A DNA stretch of 64,000 nucleotides from Streptomyces sp. PKU-EA00015 (GTDB lineage: Bacteria > Actinomycetota > Actinomycetes > Streptomycetales > Streptomycetaceae), in assembly GCF_013387495.1 (NCBI RefSeq), contig NZ_JABZEE010000025.1, positions 1-64,000 on the forward strand, given 5' to 3'. A program made the translations under genes and the position numbers. This document shows, one piece after another, positions 23,878 through 31,400 of the stretch. The notes under the pieces were generated by a model. It searched no databases. It saw only the letters and a program-made list of their open reading frames with translations, and was not told the origin of the DNA. Position 1 is the first letter of the stretch; the number at the start of each line of letters is the position of its first letter.

Positions 23878-25059
23878 TCAGGCCGTCGGCCTGGCGGGTG
23901 TGCGGGCCACCGCTCTCGCGATCCGTTCCGCGTCCTTCGCCAGCTCCCGCAGCATCCCGCTGATCGGGTTCGTGAAGCCGGTGAAGTACAGGCCAGGCGC
24001 CTGAGCCGGGCAGCGTCCGCCGCGCACCAGCGGGCGGCCGACGGCGTCCAGTACGCCGAGATGGCCGACCAGGTCCTCCAGACCGCGCCGGTAGCCCGTC
24101 GCCGCGATGACCGCGTCCGCGGTCAGCCGGGTGCCGTCCGCGAGGACCACCTTGCGGTCGTCGAACGACTCCACCGCCGCGACCACTTCGACCCGGCCCG
24201 AACGCACCGCGTCGGTCAGCCCCATGTCCAGCACCGGGGTCGCGCCGGCCCGCGCCCGCGCGTGCAGACCGGTGTCCGGGCGCGGCAGACCGTGTTCCGC
24301 CAGGTCGGGCAGGGTCAGCCGGCACAGCAGCGCGGTCGCGGGGTCCGTCAGCCGCACCGGCAGGCGGCGTACGAGGATGCCCGTGCGCTGGGCGGGCCAG
24401 CCGGCCACGGAGCGGGGCAGGATGTGCGGGACCGTACGGATCGCGAGGCGGACGCGCGCCGCCCCGCCCGCCGCGAGGTCGACCGCGATCTCCGCGCCGG
24501 TGTTGCCCGCGCCCACGACCAGGACGTCCTTGCCCGCGTAGGGCGCGGCGTCGCGGTACCGCGAGGCGTGGACCAGCCCGTCCCCGTACCCCTCCAGACC
24601 CGCCCAGGCGGGCAGGTACGGGGTGTGGTTGTGGCCGGTGGCCACCACGACCGCGCGGCCGGTCAGTTCACGGCCGCCGCTCGCCCGCAGCAGCCAGCCC
24701 GCGTCCGCCCGCTCGATGCGGGACGCCTCGACCCCCGTGACGATCTCCAACTCGTGGTGCTCGGCGTACTTCTCCAGGTAGCGGATGACGTCGTCGCGCG
24801 CGACCCAGCGCCCGAACGAGCGCGGCATCGCAAGGCCCGGCAGTCCGGACAGGGTGCGGGTGGTGTGCAGGCGCAGCCGGTCGTAGTGGCCGCGCCAGGA
24901 GGTGCCGACGGAGCCGGACCTCTCCAGCACCACGGCCCGTACGCCGCGCTTGCGCAGCGCGGCCGCGGCGGCGAGTCCGCCCGGGCCCCCGCCGACGACG
25001 TAGACGGGCCGGTCGTCCGTGCGGTCGATGCCCTTGATCCTGCCTATTTCGTCGGCCAT
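23878..25059 (-). CDS. FMO-like FAD/NADPH flavoprotein monooxygenase
   Basis: 393 residues. The first dinucleotide fold is VYVVGGGPGGLAAAAALRKRG and the second is VLVVGAGNTGAEIAVDLA; an ATG-motif ATGHNHTPYLP precedes the NADPH fold and ATGYRRGLEDL follows. This layout matches YUCCA/flavin-containing monooxygenase relatives that oxygenate carbon, nitrogen or carbonyl groups. The ATG has no Shine-Dalgarno; TACGCT lies 8 nt upstream, suggesting a leaderless start. It is divergent from the DoxX/DUF35 pair, with operator copy 7 between them but 113 nt from this start, so regulation of this side is less certain. Confidence 0.88.
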   Translation of the reverse strand: MADEIGRIKGIDRTDDRPVYVVGGGPGGLAAAAALRKRGVRAVVLERSGSVGTSWRGHYDRLRLHTTRTLSGLPGLAMPRSFGRWVARDDVIRYLEKYAEHHELEIVTGVEASRIERADAGWLLRASGGRELTGRAVVVATGHNHTPYLPAWAGLEGYGDGLVHASRYRDAAPYAGKDVLVVGAGNTGAEIAVDLAAGGAARVRLAIRTVPHILPRSVAGWPAQRTGILVRRLPVRLTDPATALLCRLTLPDLAEHGLPRPDTGLHARARAGATPVLDMGLTDAVRSGRVEVVAAVESFDDRKVVLADGTRLTADAVIAATGYRRGLEDLVGHLGVLDAVGRPLVRGGRCPAQAPGLYFTGFTNPISGMLRELAKDAERIARAVARTPARPTA

Positions 25060-25172
25060 GAACGGTGAGCGTAAAACTTCCCTTTTATTGATGGGTCTCG
25101 GTCAAGACCTTGTTCGGTTGCGAATGGGTCACGCCTGTGGAGGTCTTGCGCCCAGCGGCCCGATCGGCTCAA

Positions 25173-25187
25173 CTGACGTACTGTCAG
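25173..25187. promoter_or_regulatory. Regulon operator copy 7
   Basis: CTGACG-TAC-TGTCAG, one mismatch. It contains a TANNNT hexamer (TACTGT, 25179-25184) usable as the -10 box of the DoxX gene 26 nt downstream. Confidence 0.75.
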
Positions 25188-25213
25188 ATTCCATTCGGGG
25201 AGAGGGAACGGCC

Positions 25214-25666
25214 ATGCGGACCGTCTGGCTCACCGGCGCCGAATGGGCCGCCGTCCTGCGCATCGGTCTCGGCCTGTGGTGGCTGGAGAGCTGGCGCCAC
25301 AAGGACCGGAAGGGCTGGTTCGAGCGCGGCACCGGCATCGCCTGGGCCGCCGGCGTCGCGCGGGAGCACCGCTGGCAGGCCGTGCGCACCGGCTTCGAGA
25401 AGGTGGTCGCCCCGCGCCCCAGGCTGATGGCGTACATCGTCGTGTATGCCGAACTCGCCCTGGGTCTGGGTCTGGTGACGGGCCTGCTCACCCCGGTCGC
25501 CCTCGTCGGCGGGCTGCTCCTCAACCTGCTCTATCTCGTGCTGATGATCCACGACTGGGCGGAGCAGGGGCAGAACGCCATGATGGCGCTCGTCTCCGTC
25601 GTCGCCCTGTTCGCCATGTCCTGGCAGACCTGGTCCCTCGACCGCGCGATCGGACTCCTCCTGTGA
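25214..25666 (+). CDS. DoxX-family membrane protein
   Basis: 150 residues with about four transmembrane helices, including LMAYIVVYAELALGLGLVTGLL and the helix VALVGGLLLNLLYLVLMIHD. The N-terminal EWAAVLRIGLGLWWLESW is typical of the DoxX/DoxD group, linked in other organisms to thiosulfate or quinone redox chemistry. It starts after GGGGAGAGGG. Its stop overlaps the DUF35 gene start (GTGA). Pairing a DoxX protein with an acyl-CoA-handling DUF35 protein under the catabolic operator is unusual; a role in electron transfer to the membrane is only a guess. Confidence 0.85.
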   Translation: MRTVWLTGAEWAAVLRIGLGLWWLESWRHKDRKGWFERGTGIAWAAGVAREHRWQAVRTGFEKVVAPRPRLMAYIVVYAELALGLGLVTGLLTPVALVGGLLLNLLYLVLMIHDWAEQGQNAMMALVSVVALFAMSWQTWSLDRAIGLLL

Positions 25667-26061
25667 CCGCCACCCCCGAAGCCGACGACTTCACCCGCCC
25701 CTTCTGGGACGCGGCCGCGGCCGGGGCCCTGCTGATCCGCCGCTGTGGCGACTGCGGCAGGGCGCACCACTACCCGCGCGAGTTCTGCCCGCACTGCTGG
25801 AGCGAGAACGTCGCCTGGGAGCGGGCGAGCGGGCGGGCCGTGCTCCACACCTGGTCCGTCGTCCACCGCAACGACCTGCCGCCGTTCGGCGACCGGGTCC
25901 CGTACACGGCCGCCGTCGTGGAACTCGCCGAAGGGCCGCGGATGATGACCGAGGTCGTCGCCTGCGCGGCGGCGGACCTCGCCGTCGGAATGCGGCTGGT
26001 CGTGGCGTTCCGCACGGGGGAGGACGACGGTGTCACGGTCCCGGTCTTCCGGCCGGCGTGA
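25663..26061 (+). CDS. DUF35 Zn-ribbon/OB-fold protein 1
   Basis: 132 residues. The rubredoxin-like zinc knuckle is CGDCGRAHHYPREFCPHC (CxxC...CxxC), followed by an OB fold (VLHTWSVVHR, VPYTAAVVELAEGPRMMTEV). DUF35 proteins bind SCP-x-type thiolases or act inside ChsH2-like hydratases; with Ltp2 they form retro-aldolases that cleave steroid side chains. The matching thiolase is probably the one at 26.8 kb, in the opposite direction, rather than an operon neighbour. GTG start, coupled to the DoxX gene. Confidence 0.9.
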   Translation: MTATPEADDFTRPFWDAAAAGALLIRRCGDCGRAHHYPREFCPHCWSENVAWERASGRAVLHTWSVVHRNDLPPFGDRVPYTAAVVELAEGPRMMTEVVACAAADLAVGMRLVVAFRTGEDDGVTVPVFRPA

Positions 26062-26064
26062 GGG

Positions 26065-26745
26065 TCAGGGCCAGAGCAGCTCCCGCTCCCAGCCGTTCTC
26101 GGTGCGCCGGTACCGCAGCCGTACGTGCCTGCGCCGGGCGTCCCCCTGGAAGAACTCGACCTCGCGCGGCCGGAGCACGTACAGCGTCCAGGTCGGCACG
26201 GGCGCGTCGGGCTCCGCCTCGGCCCGCTCCCACGCGGCCTCCGACGCCCGCGCCAGCTCGGCCCGCGAGGACAGCACCTCGCTCTGGCGCCCGGTGAGCG
26301 CGGCGGCGAGCGCTCCCGTCGAGCGGGCGTGCAGATCGGCCTGTCCCTCCGTCGCCGTGCCCGTGGTGACCGTGCCGCGCACCCTCACCTGGCGGCCCTG
26401 CGCGGCCCAGTAGAAGCCGAGCGCGGCCTCCGGACGGGCGGCCAGTTGCCTGCCCTTGGCACTCGTGGAGTGCGAGGCGAAGTGCCAGCCGCGCGCGTCG
26501 GCGTCGTGCAGCATCAGCGTCCGCAGGTCGGGACGGCCCTCGTCGTCCACGGTCGCGAGCGTCATCGTGTGCGGTTCGCGCTGCCCGGCCGCGGCGGCCT
26601 CACCGAACCAGTGGTGGAACAGTTCCAGCGGTGTGTCCGGTGCCGCGTCCGGGTCGAAGGAGGGCAGGGACGGCAGGTCCCACACGCGCTGGGCGCGCAG
26701 GAGGGCTCGGAACGTCTCCTGGCGGGCGGTCTGGTCGTCGCTCAT
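26065..26745 (-). CDS. Pyridoxamine 5'-phosphate oxidase-like FMN protein
   Basis: 226 residues. PdxH-family features: EPHTMTLATVDDEGRPDLRTLMLH for the first strands, the FMN-binding SHSTSAKGRQLAARPEAAL segment, and the C-terminal FFQGDARRRHVRLRYRR...W. The length matches PdxH, so vitamin B6 salvage is possible, but several members of this family use other substrates, including F420. ATG 26745 is preferred; the longer frame to 26784 adds 13 unconserved residues. No operator of the regulon is upstream, so it is probably a bystander between the DUF35 and thiolase genes. Confidence 0.8.
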   Translation of the reverse strand: MSDDQTARQETFRALLRAQRVWDLPSLPSFDPDAAPDTPLELFHHWFGEAAAAGQREPHTMTLATVDDEGRPDLRTLMLHDADARGWHFASHSTSAKGRQLAARPEAALGFYWAAQGRQVRVRGTVTTGTATEGQADLHARSTGALAAALTGRQSEVLSSRAELARASEAAWERAEAEPDAPVPTWTLYVLRPREVEFFQGDARRRHVRLRYRRTENGWERELLWP

Positions 26746-26814
26746 GGGGTCATTCAACGCCCCCACGGCGAGGGCCATGTCCACGGGCCCGGCGTCCGTG
26801 GGGCGGGGTGCATC

Positions 26815-27984
26815 TCACCCCCGCCCCAGCACCACCGTCCCGGACGCGCAGAACCAGCCCCCGGTCCCCGACGCCACCGCCAGCCGGGGCGCCGACCCTC
26901 CCACGCCGCCGACCTGGTGCGCCCCTGCCTCGCCGCGCAGCTGGCGCACCGCCTCCACCAGCAGGAACAGGCCCCGCATTCCGGGGTGGCACGCCGACAG
27001 CCCGCCGCCGTCCGTGTTCACCGGAAGCCCCCCGTCCCGCAGCAGCCGGCCCTTCTCCACGAACGCGCCGCCCTCGCCCTTCGCGCAGAAGCCCAGGTCC
27101 TCCAGCGTCACCAGCGTCATGTACGTGAAGGCGTCGTAGATCTCGGCGATGTCGATTTCGTCGGGCCGCACCCCGGCCCGTTCGAAGGCGAGCCGGCCGC
27201 TCACCGCCGCCGGCGAGACGGTGAAGTCGTCCCACTCCGACATCGTGGTGTGCGAGACGTGCTCACCGGTGCCGAGGATCCACACCGGCTCCTTCGCCGT
27301 GTCCGGCACGTACTCCTCCGCGGCCAGCAGCACCGCGCAGCCTCCGTCGCTGCGGATGCAGCAGTGCAGCTTGGTGAACGGGTCCGCGATCACCGGTCCG
27401 CCCAGCACGTCGTCCACGGTGATCGGGTCGCGGAACATGGCGTCCGGGTTCGCGCCGGCGTTCGCACGGGCCTGGACGGCGACCGCGGCGAGCTGCTCCG
27501 GGGTCGTGCCGTACCGGTGCATGTGGCGGCGCGCGGCCATCGCGTACTTGGCGACCAGTGTGTGCCCGTACGGCACCTCGAACTGCAGTGGGCCGCGGGC
27601 CCCGAAGGAGAGGCTGGAGGTCCGGCGGCCCGCCCTGATGTCGGCACGGGCGGTCGATCCGTAGACGAGGAGGACCGCGTTCGCGTGCCCCGCGGCGATC
27701 GCATCGGCCGCGTGCGCGGCCATGACCTCCCAGGTCGCGCCGCCGACAGCCGTGGAGTCCACCCAGGTCGGGCGCAGGCCGAGGTATTCCGCGACGTCGA
27801 TCGGGGCCAGCGTGCCGAGGCCGGCCGAGCACAGGCCGTCGACGACGGACCGGTCGAGGCCGGAGTCGGCGAGCGCGCGCCGCGCGGCCTGGGCGTGGAG
27901 GGTGTAGGGGGTGGGGCCGTCGACGCGTCCGCAGTCCGAGAGGGCTATGCCGACGACGGCGGCCTTGCGCGATGGGGAAGGCAT
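26815..27984 (-). CDS. SCP-x/Ltp-type thiolase-fold protein 1 (probable aldolase subunit)
   Basis: 389 residues with the thiolase fold. The nucleophile region reads DSTAVGGATWEVMAAHAADAI, with Ala/Gly where a thiolase has its active Cys. The C-terminal half has EIYDAFTYMTLVTLEDLGFC and PVNTDGGGLSACHPGMRG, typical of sterol-carrier/Ltp2-like proteins. Ltp2 with a DUF35 partner performs retro-aldol cleavage instead of thiolysis, so an aldolase role is likely. The ATG has no Shine-Dalgarno; TACCGT lies 7 nt before it inside operator copy 8, so the message should be leaderless and directly blocked by the repressor. Confidence 0.88.
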   Translation of the reverse strand: MPSPSRKAAVVGIALSDCGRVDGPTPYTLHAQAARRALADSGLDRSVVDGLCSAGLGTLAPIDVAEYLGLRPTWVDSTAVGGATWEVMAAHAADAIAAGHANAVLLVYGSTARADIRAGRRTSSLSFGARGPLQFEVPYGHTLVAKYAMAARRHMHRYGTTPEQLAAVAVQARANAGANPDAMFRDPITVDDVLGGPVIADPFTKLHCCIRSDGGCAVLLAAEEYVPDTAKEPVWILGTGEHVSHTTMSEWDDFTVSPAAVSGRLAFERAGVRPDEIDIAEIYDAFTYMTLVTLEDLGFCAKGEGGAFVEKGRLLRDGGLPVNTDGGGLSACHPGMRGLFLLVEAVRQLRGEAGAHQVGGVGGSAPRLAVASGTGGWFCASGTVVLGRG

Positions 27985-27988
27985 GTTT

Positions 27989-28003
27989 CTGACGGTACAT
28001 CAG
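27989..28003. promoter_or_regulatory. Regulon operator copy 8
   Basis: CTGACG-GTA-CATCAG, one mismatch, with TTT/AAA extending the symmetry to 21 bp. It starts 4 nt from the thiolase ATG and contains that gene's probable -10 box. Confidence 0.8.
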
Positions 28004-28039
28004 AAAGTGCTCTGGGCATCCGGTGGTGCCGGCCCTAAC

Positions 28040-28054
28040 ATGACGATCCGTCAG
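28040..28054. promoter_or_regulatory. Regulon operator copy 9
   Basis: ATGACG-ATC-CGTCAG, one mismatch. TAACAT (28036-28041) just before it can be the -10 box of the downstream dehydrogenase gene, placing the site over the transcription start. Confidence 0.75.
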
Positions 28055-28079
28055 GTCAGGTCCGTGGGAGGAGCTCCGG

Positions 28080-29291
28080 ATGGACGCCGAGGTCCCCGAC
28101 TTCACCGGTTTCACCGCCTTCACCCCCGAGCAGGACGGGATCCGCCGCACCCTGCGCGACCTGCTCGCCGAGCGGTCCACCCCCGAGGACGTCCGGGCCG
28201 CCGTGCGCACGGCCGCCGGATACGACACCGAGCTGTGGAGGCGGCTCGCCGACCGCCTCGGCCTGCCCGGCCTCGCGCTGCCCGCCGCGTACGGGGGCGC
28301 TGGCCGCACCCTCACCGAGCTCGCCCTCGCCTGCGAGGAGACAGGCCGGGTGCTGCTGCCGTCCCCTCTGCCCGCCACCGTGGGGATCGCGGCGCCGCTG
28401 ATCGACGCGCTGGGCACCCCCGACCAGCGTCAGCGGCTGCTGCCGCACATCGCCGACGGCTCGCTGACCTGCACACTCGCCGTCCCCGGCGGCGCCCTCG
28501 CCACGGCGCTCGCCCTGACGTGCGGCGCGTCGGCCCGCGGTGAATGGGCCGGGGGAGGGCGCGCCGGAGGCATCCAGGCGCGGCCCGCGGGCGACGGGCG
28601 CTGGCTGCTGTACGGGGAGGCCGCCCAGGTCCTCGACGGCCACAGCGCCGGCCTGCTGCTGGTCGCCGCGCACACGGGGGGCTTCCCCCGGAGCCGTGCG
28701 CTCCTGTTCCTGGTGCGCCCGGAGGCGGCCGGTGCGACCCGGATCCGGCAGAGCGCGCTGGACGAGACCCGGCCGCAGGCGCGTGTCGAACTGCGGGAGG
28801 TCGAGGGGGAGTTGCTCGGCGCCGACGACGCGGCAGCGGTGGCGGACGCGCTCGCGGCGGCCGGAACGCAGGTCGCGGTGATGCTGGCGGCCGAGGCGGC
28901 GGGCGCCGCGGCGAGCGCGCTGGAGCGGACCGTCGGGTACGTCACGATGCGCGAGCGGTCCGGGCGGGCGATCGGTTCGTTCCAGGCGGTCAAGCAGCGG
29001 CTGGCCGACGCGTACGTGCACGTCCAGACGGCCCGCTCGGCGGCGTACTGCGCGGCCCGGGACCAGGAGGCGGGCCCGCTCGCGCTCGCCCAGTGCCTCC
29101 AGTCGCTGCGCGCGGTCGCGGCCGAGGCCGCGCACCTGCACGGCGGCATCGGCTTCACGGGGGAGCACGAGGTGCACCTGTACGTCAAGCGGGCGGCGGC
29201 CGACGAGCTGCTCTTCGGGCCGGTCCACCTGCTGCGCGACGCCGCGGCCGAACGCGCGGGTCTCTTCGCGCCGTGCCCGGCCGGCGGGTGA
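28080..29291 (+). CDS. Acyl-CoA dehydrogenase
   Basis: 403 residues. N-terminal helices (FTPEQDGIRRTLRDLLAE, GLPGLALPAAYGGAGRTLTELALACEE), a weakly conserved beta domain (about 125-235) and the C-terminal domain with RSGRAIGSFQAVKQRLADAYVH and HLHGGIGFTGEHEVHLYVKRAAADELLFG. The beta-domain FAD motif is poorly kept, as in one half of heteromeric dehydrogenases. GGGAGGAGC precedes the ATG. It is a single-gene unit under operator copy 9, ending at a strong hairpin. A full-length partner is not adjacent; the large subunit at 10.4 kb is a candidate. Confidence 0.88.
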   Translation: MDAEVPDFTGFTAFTPEQDGIRRTLRDLLAERSTPEDVRAAVRTAAGYDTELWRRLADRLGLPGLALPAAYGGAGRTLTELALACEETGRVLLPSPLPATVGIAAPLIDALGTPDQRQRLLPHIADGSLTCTLAVPGGALATALALTCGASARGEWAGGGRAGGIQARPAGDGRWLLYGEAAQVLDGHSAGLLLVAAHTGGFPRSRALLFLVRPEAAGATRIRQSALDETRPQARVELREVEGELLGADDAAAVADALAAAGTQVAVMLAAEAAGAAASALERTVGYVTMRERSGRAIGSFQAVKQRLADAYVHVQTARSAAYCAARDQEAGPLALAQCLQSLRAVAAEAAHLHGGIGFTGEHEVHLYVKRAAADELLFGPVHLLRDAAAERAGLFAPCPAGG

Positions 29292-29314
29292 GCGGAGAGC
29301 GGGGGCGGAACGCG

Positions 29315-29347
29315 CGACGGCGGTCACCTCGTGGGTGACCGCCGTCG
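29315..29347. terminator. Strong bidirectional hairpin terminator
   Basis: A perfect 14-bp stem (left arm CGACGGCGGTCACC) with a 5-nt loop lies between the convergent dehydrogenase and TetR genes. Confidence 0.85.
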
Positions 29348-29381
29348 GCGTGACAGGACTTCGGGTGGTGCCGGAGCGACG

Positions 29382-30029
29382 CTATCTCGTCGGCTTCTTG
29401 CCGGTGATGCCCAGGTGCACCAACAGCGCGAGGTTCGGCTTCAGTTCGGCCTGCTTCACGCCCCAGGTGGTGAAGCCCTTCTGGTGCGAGGCCACCGCGG
29501 CGAGCATCGCCACGAGTGATCCGGCCATGGCCGCGGGGCTCACGTCCTTGTCGACCTTGCCCTTGGACTGGAGCTCCTGCACCGCTTCGGTGAGGGAGTT
29601 GGTGACGGAGTTCAGGATCTTCATGCGGATCTTGTAGAACCGCTTGTCGCCCTCCGCCGCGCCGAGGTCGACCACGCGCAGGATCGCGTCGTTGCGGCGC
29701 CAGAAGTCGAGGAAACCCTCGACCAGTTCCTCCGAGGACTGCCAGCCGGCCTTGCCGACCCAGGAGCGCCCGGAGACCAGATCGGTCAACGATGCGCCTT
29801 CCTTGGCCATTTCCTCGGCGATCTCGAGGACGGCGCCCTCCACGTCCGGGAAGTACTGATAGAACGTCGCGGGCGAAGTGCCCGCTTTCCGGGCCACGTC
29901 GATGACCTTGACGTCCCGGTACGGCGAGGAGCTGAGCATCTCGCTGAGGCAGTCGAGCAGCTTCTGCCGCGTCGCCTGGCCGCGTCGTCCGGCCACTCGG
30001 CCGTCGACGGTGCGTACTTGTCCTGTCAT
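29382..30029 (-). CDS. TetR-family regulator, candidate controller of the CTGACG-N3-CGTCAG regulon
   Basis: 215 residues. The N-terminal TetR DNA-binding domain begins RGQATRQKLLDCLSEML and has the helix-turn-helix VKVIDVARKAGTSPATFYQYFPDVEG (about 40-65). The remaining helices (about 75-205) form a ligand-binding domain with FLDFWRRNDAILRVVDLGAAEGD. TAAGCT lies 6 nt before the ATG with no Shine-Dalgarno, indicating a leaderless message. A weaker copy of the regulon palindrome covers this start. It is central to the scattered catabolic genes and is the only TetR protein in the window, so I infer it is their repressor, released by a CoA thioester or the parent compound. It could instead act on afsK-region genes. 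Confidence 0.93.
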   Translation of the reverse strand: MTGQVRTVDGRVAGRRGQATRQKLLDCLSEMLSSSPYRDVKVIDVARKAGTSPATFYQYFPDVEGAVLEIAEEMAKEGASLTDLVSGRSWVGKAGWQSSEELVEGFLDFWRRNDAILRVVDLGAAEGDKRFYKIRMKILNSVTNSLTEAVQELQSKGKVDKDVSPAAMAGSLVAMLAAVASHQKGFTTWGVKQAELKPNLALLVHLGITGKKPTR

Positions 30030-30037
30030 GCCGTCAG
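30023..30037. promoter_or_regulatory. Degenerate regulon operator over the TetR start codon
   Basis: On the minus strand CTGACG-GCA-TGACAG: one perfect half-site and two mismatches in the other. It overlaps the ATG and lies directly after the TAAGCT -10 box, a suitable place for autorepression. Two-mismatch matches are much weaker evidence than the other copies. Confidence 0.45.
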
Positions 30038-30108
30038 CTTACCGAGGGGTGATCGGGGCGCGATTCGGCCGACTGCAAATGGGGTGCGGGCGCGCGACGG
30101 CAATAGTG

Positions 30109-30142
30109 TTATCAACAGCCTGTGGACAACTTCGGTGGACAA
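30109..30142. promoter_or_regulatory. Cluster of three DnaA-box-like 9-mers
   Basis: TTATCAACA (30109), TGTGGACAA (30121) and GGTGGACAA (30134). The middle one is the exact reverse complement of the Streptomyces consensus TTGTCCACA; the others differ by one position from known boxes. They lie in the TetR-VOC intergenic gap. No dnaA, dnaN or dense box array is near, so this is not oriC. Confidence 0.5.
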
Positions 30143-30284
30143 CTCGCCGAGACGGGTCGTCGCGGACCGTGACACCTGGCCCTCACTGTCCCCCTTTGGG
30201 GCTTTTGTTCGATTTTCTTCCGCGCGCCCAAGGTGTGGCGACGTTAGCTTGATGTGACGGGCACCACACGGAAGGGACCGGTCC

Positions 30285-31400
30285 ATGGCCGTATTCACAG
30301 AGGGCACACCCTGCTGGACGGACGCGTCCCTCCCCGACGTCGAGGCGGGCAAGCGCTTCTACGGGGAGCTCTTCGGATGGACCTTCACCGAGGGCGGCGG
30401 GGATCCGCTCCTCGGCGGCGGCACGCGCGGCCGGTACGCCGAGGCCTACAGCGACGGCCGTCTCGTCGCCGCCCTCATCCCCAAGCGCGACGGGCGCATG
30501 CCCACCGTATGGAACGTCTACCTGGCCACCCCCGACGCCGCCGGGCTCGCGCGCCGCGTCGCCGCGGGCGGCGGCCAGGTGATCAACGACCCGCTGCCCG
30601 TGGGCCGGGCGGGCACGGCCGCCGTCGTGGCGGACCCGGGCGGCGCGGTCTTCGGGCTGTGGCAGGCGGGGGAGCGCACGGGTTTCGAGAAGCGCGGCGA
30701 GCCCGGCTCGTTCTGCTGGACCGAGGTCTACACGCGGGACAAGGAGCGCGTCGACGCCTTCTACGAGGGGGTCCTCGGCTTCCAGGGCACCGACCTGCCC
30801 GGCATCACGTCCGAGGACTTCCGCATGTGGTCGCCCGCGGGCACGGAACCGGGCGAGAGCACGGCGGTGGGCGGGCGCAGCGTGATCGACGACTCCCTGC
30901 CGGCGGAAATGCCCGGCCACTTCCTCGTCTACTTCTGCGTCGAGGACTGCGACGCGGCGGCGGAGACGGTCGTCCGGCTCGGCGGCCGCGTGCGGACATC
31001 GCCGTCCGACATCCCGTACGGGCGTATCGCGGTCCTCACGGACGACCAGGGCGCGACGTTCGCGATCCTGGCGGAGACCGCGCCCCCGGAGCCCGTCCTG
31101 CCGGAAGGCCCCCTGGCCCACCGCGCCCCGGAACCGACCACGTCGCCGGGTCCCCGCCTGGACCCCGAACTCCACCCGGACACGGAGTGGGACCGCGTGC
31201 GGGGCGCGGAACCGGAGGAACGAGAGCCCGGTTCCGCCCGCGAGCCGAAGTCCGCCGACGAGCCGGGTCCCGCCCGCAAGCCGGGTTCCGGTCCTGAGCC
31301 GGGCCCCCGGCCTGAGCCGGCGGCCGGACCTGAGCCGCATGCAGAGCCACGGCCCGGCGGGGCCGGCGCCTCGGGGAGCGGCGGAACCACCGGCGGGTGA
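30285..31400 (+). CDS. Two-domain VOC/glyoxalase-fold protein with disordered tail
   Basis: 371 residues. Two vicinal-oxygen-chelate domains are visible, about 5-130 (CWTDASLPDVEAGKRFYGELFGW) and about 140-265 (FCWTEVYTRDKERVDAFYEGVLGF), as in the CFP-30B/hydroxylase group common near antibiotic-regulatory genes. The usual protein ends near residue 270. Here about 100 residues rich in Pro, Glu, Gly and Ala follow (EPGPARKPGSGPEPGP), with an imperfect EPG/PEP repeat. GAAGGGA precedes the ATG. Substrate unknown. It stands just upstream of afsK but 642 bp away. Confidence 0.85.
   Translation: MAVFTEGTPCWTDASLPDVEAGKRFYGELFGWTFTEGGGDPLLGGGTRGRYAEAYSDGRLVAALIPKRDGRMPTVWNVYLATPDAAGLARRVAAGGGQVINDPLPVGRAGTAAVVADPGGAVFGLWQAGERTGFEKRGEPGSFCWTEVYTRDKERVDAFYEGVLGFQGTDLPGITSEDFRMWSPAGTEPGESTAVGGRSVIDDSLPAEMPGHFLVYFCVEDCDAAAETVVRLGGRVRTSPSDIPYGRIAVLTDDQGATFAILAETAPPEPVLPEGPLAHRAPEPTTSPGPRLDPELHPDTEWDRVRGAEPEEREPGSAREPKSADEPGPARKPGSGPEPGPRPEPAAGPEPHAEPRPGGAGASGSGGTTGG

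Noticed and set aside
30109-30142. Origin of replication
   Set aside because: Only three DnaA-like boxes and no dnaA, dnaN or long box array nearby.
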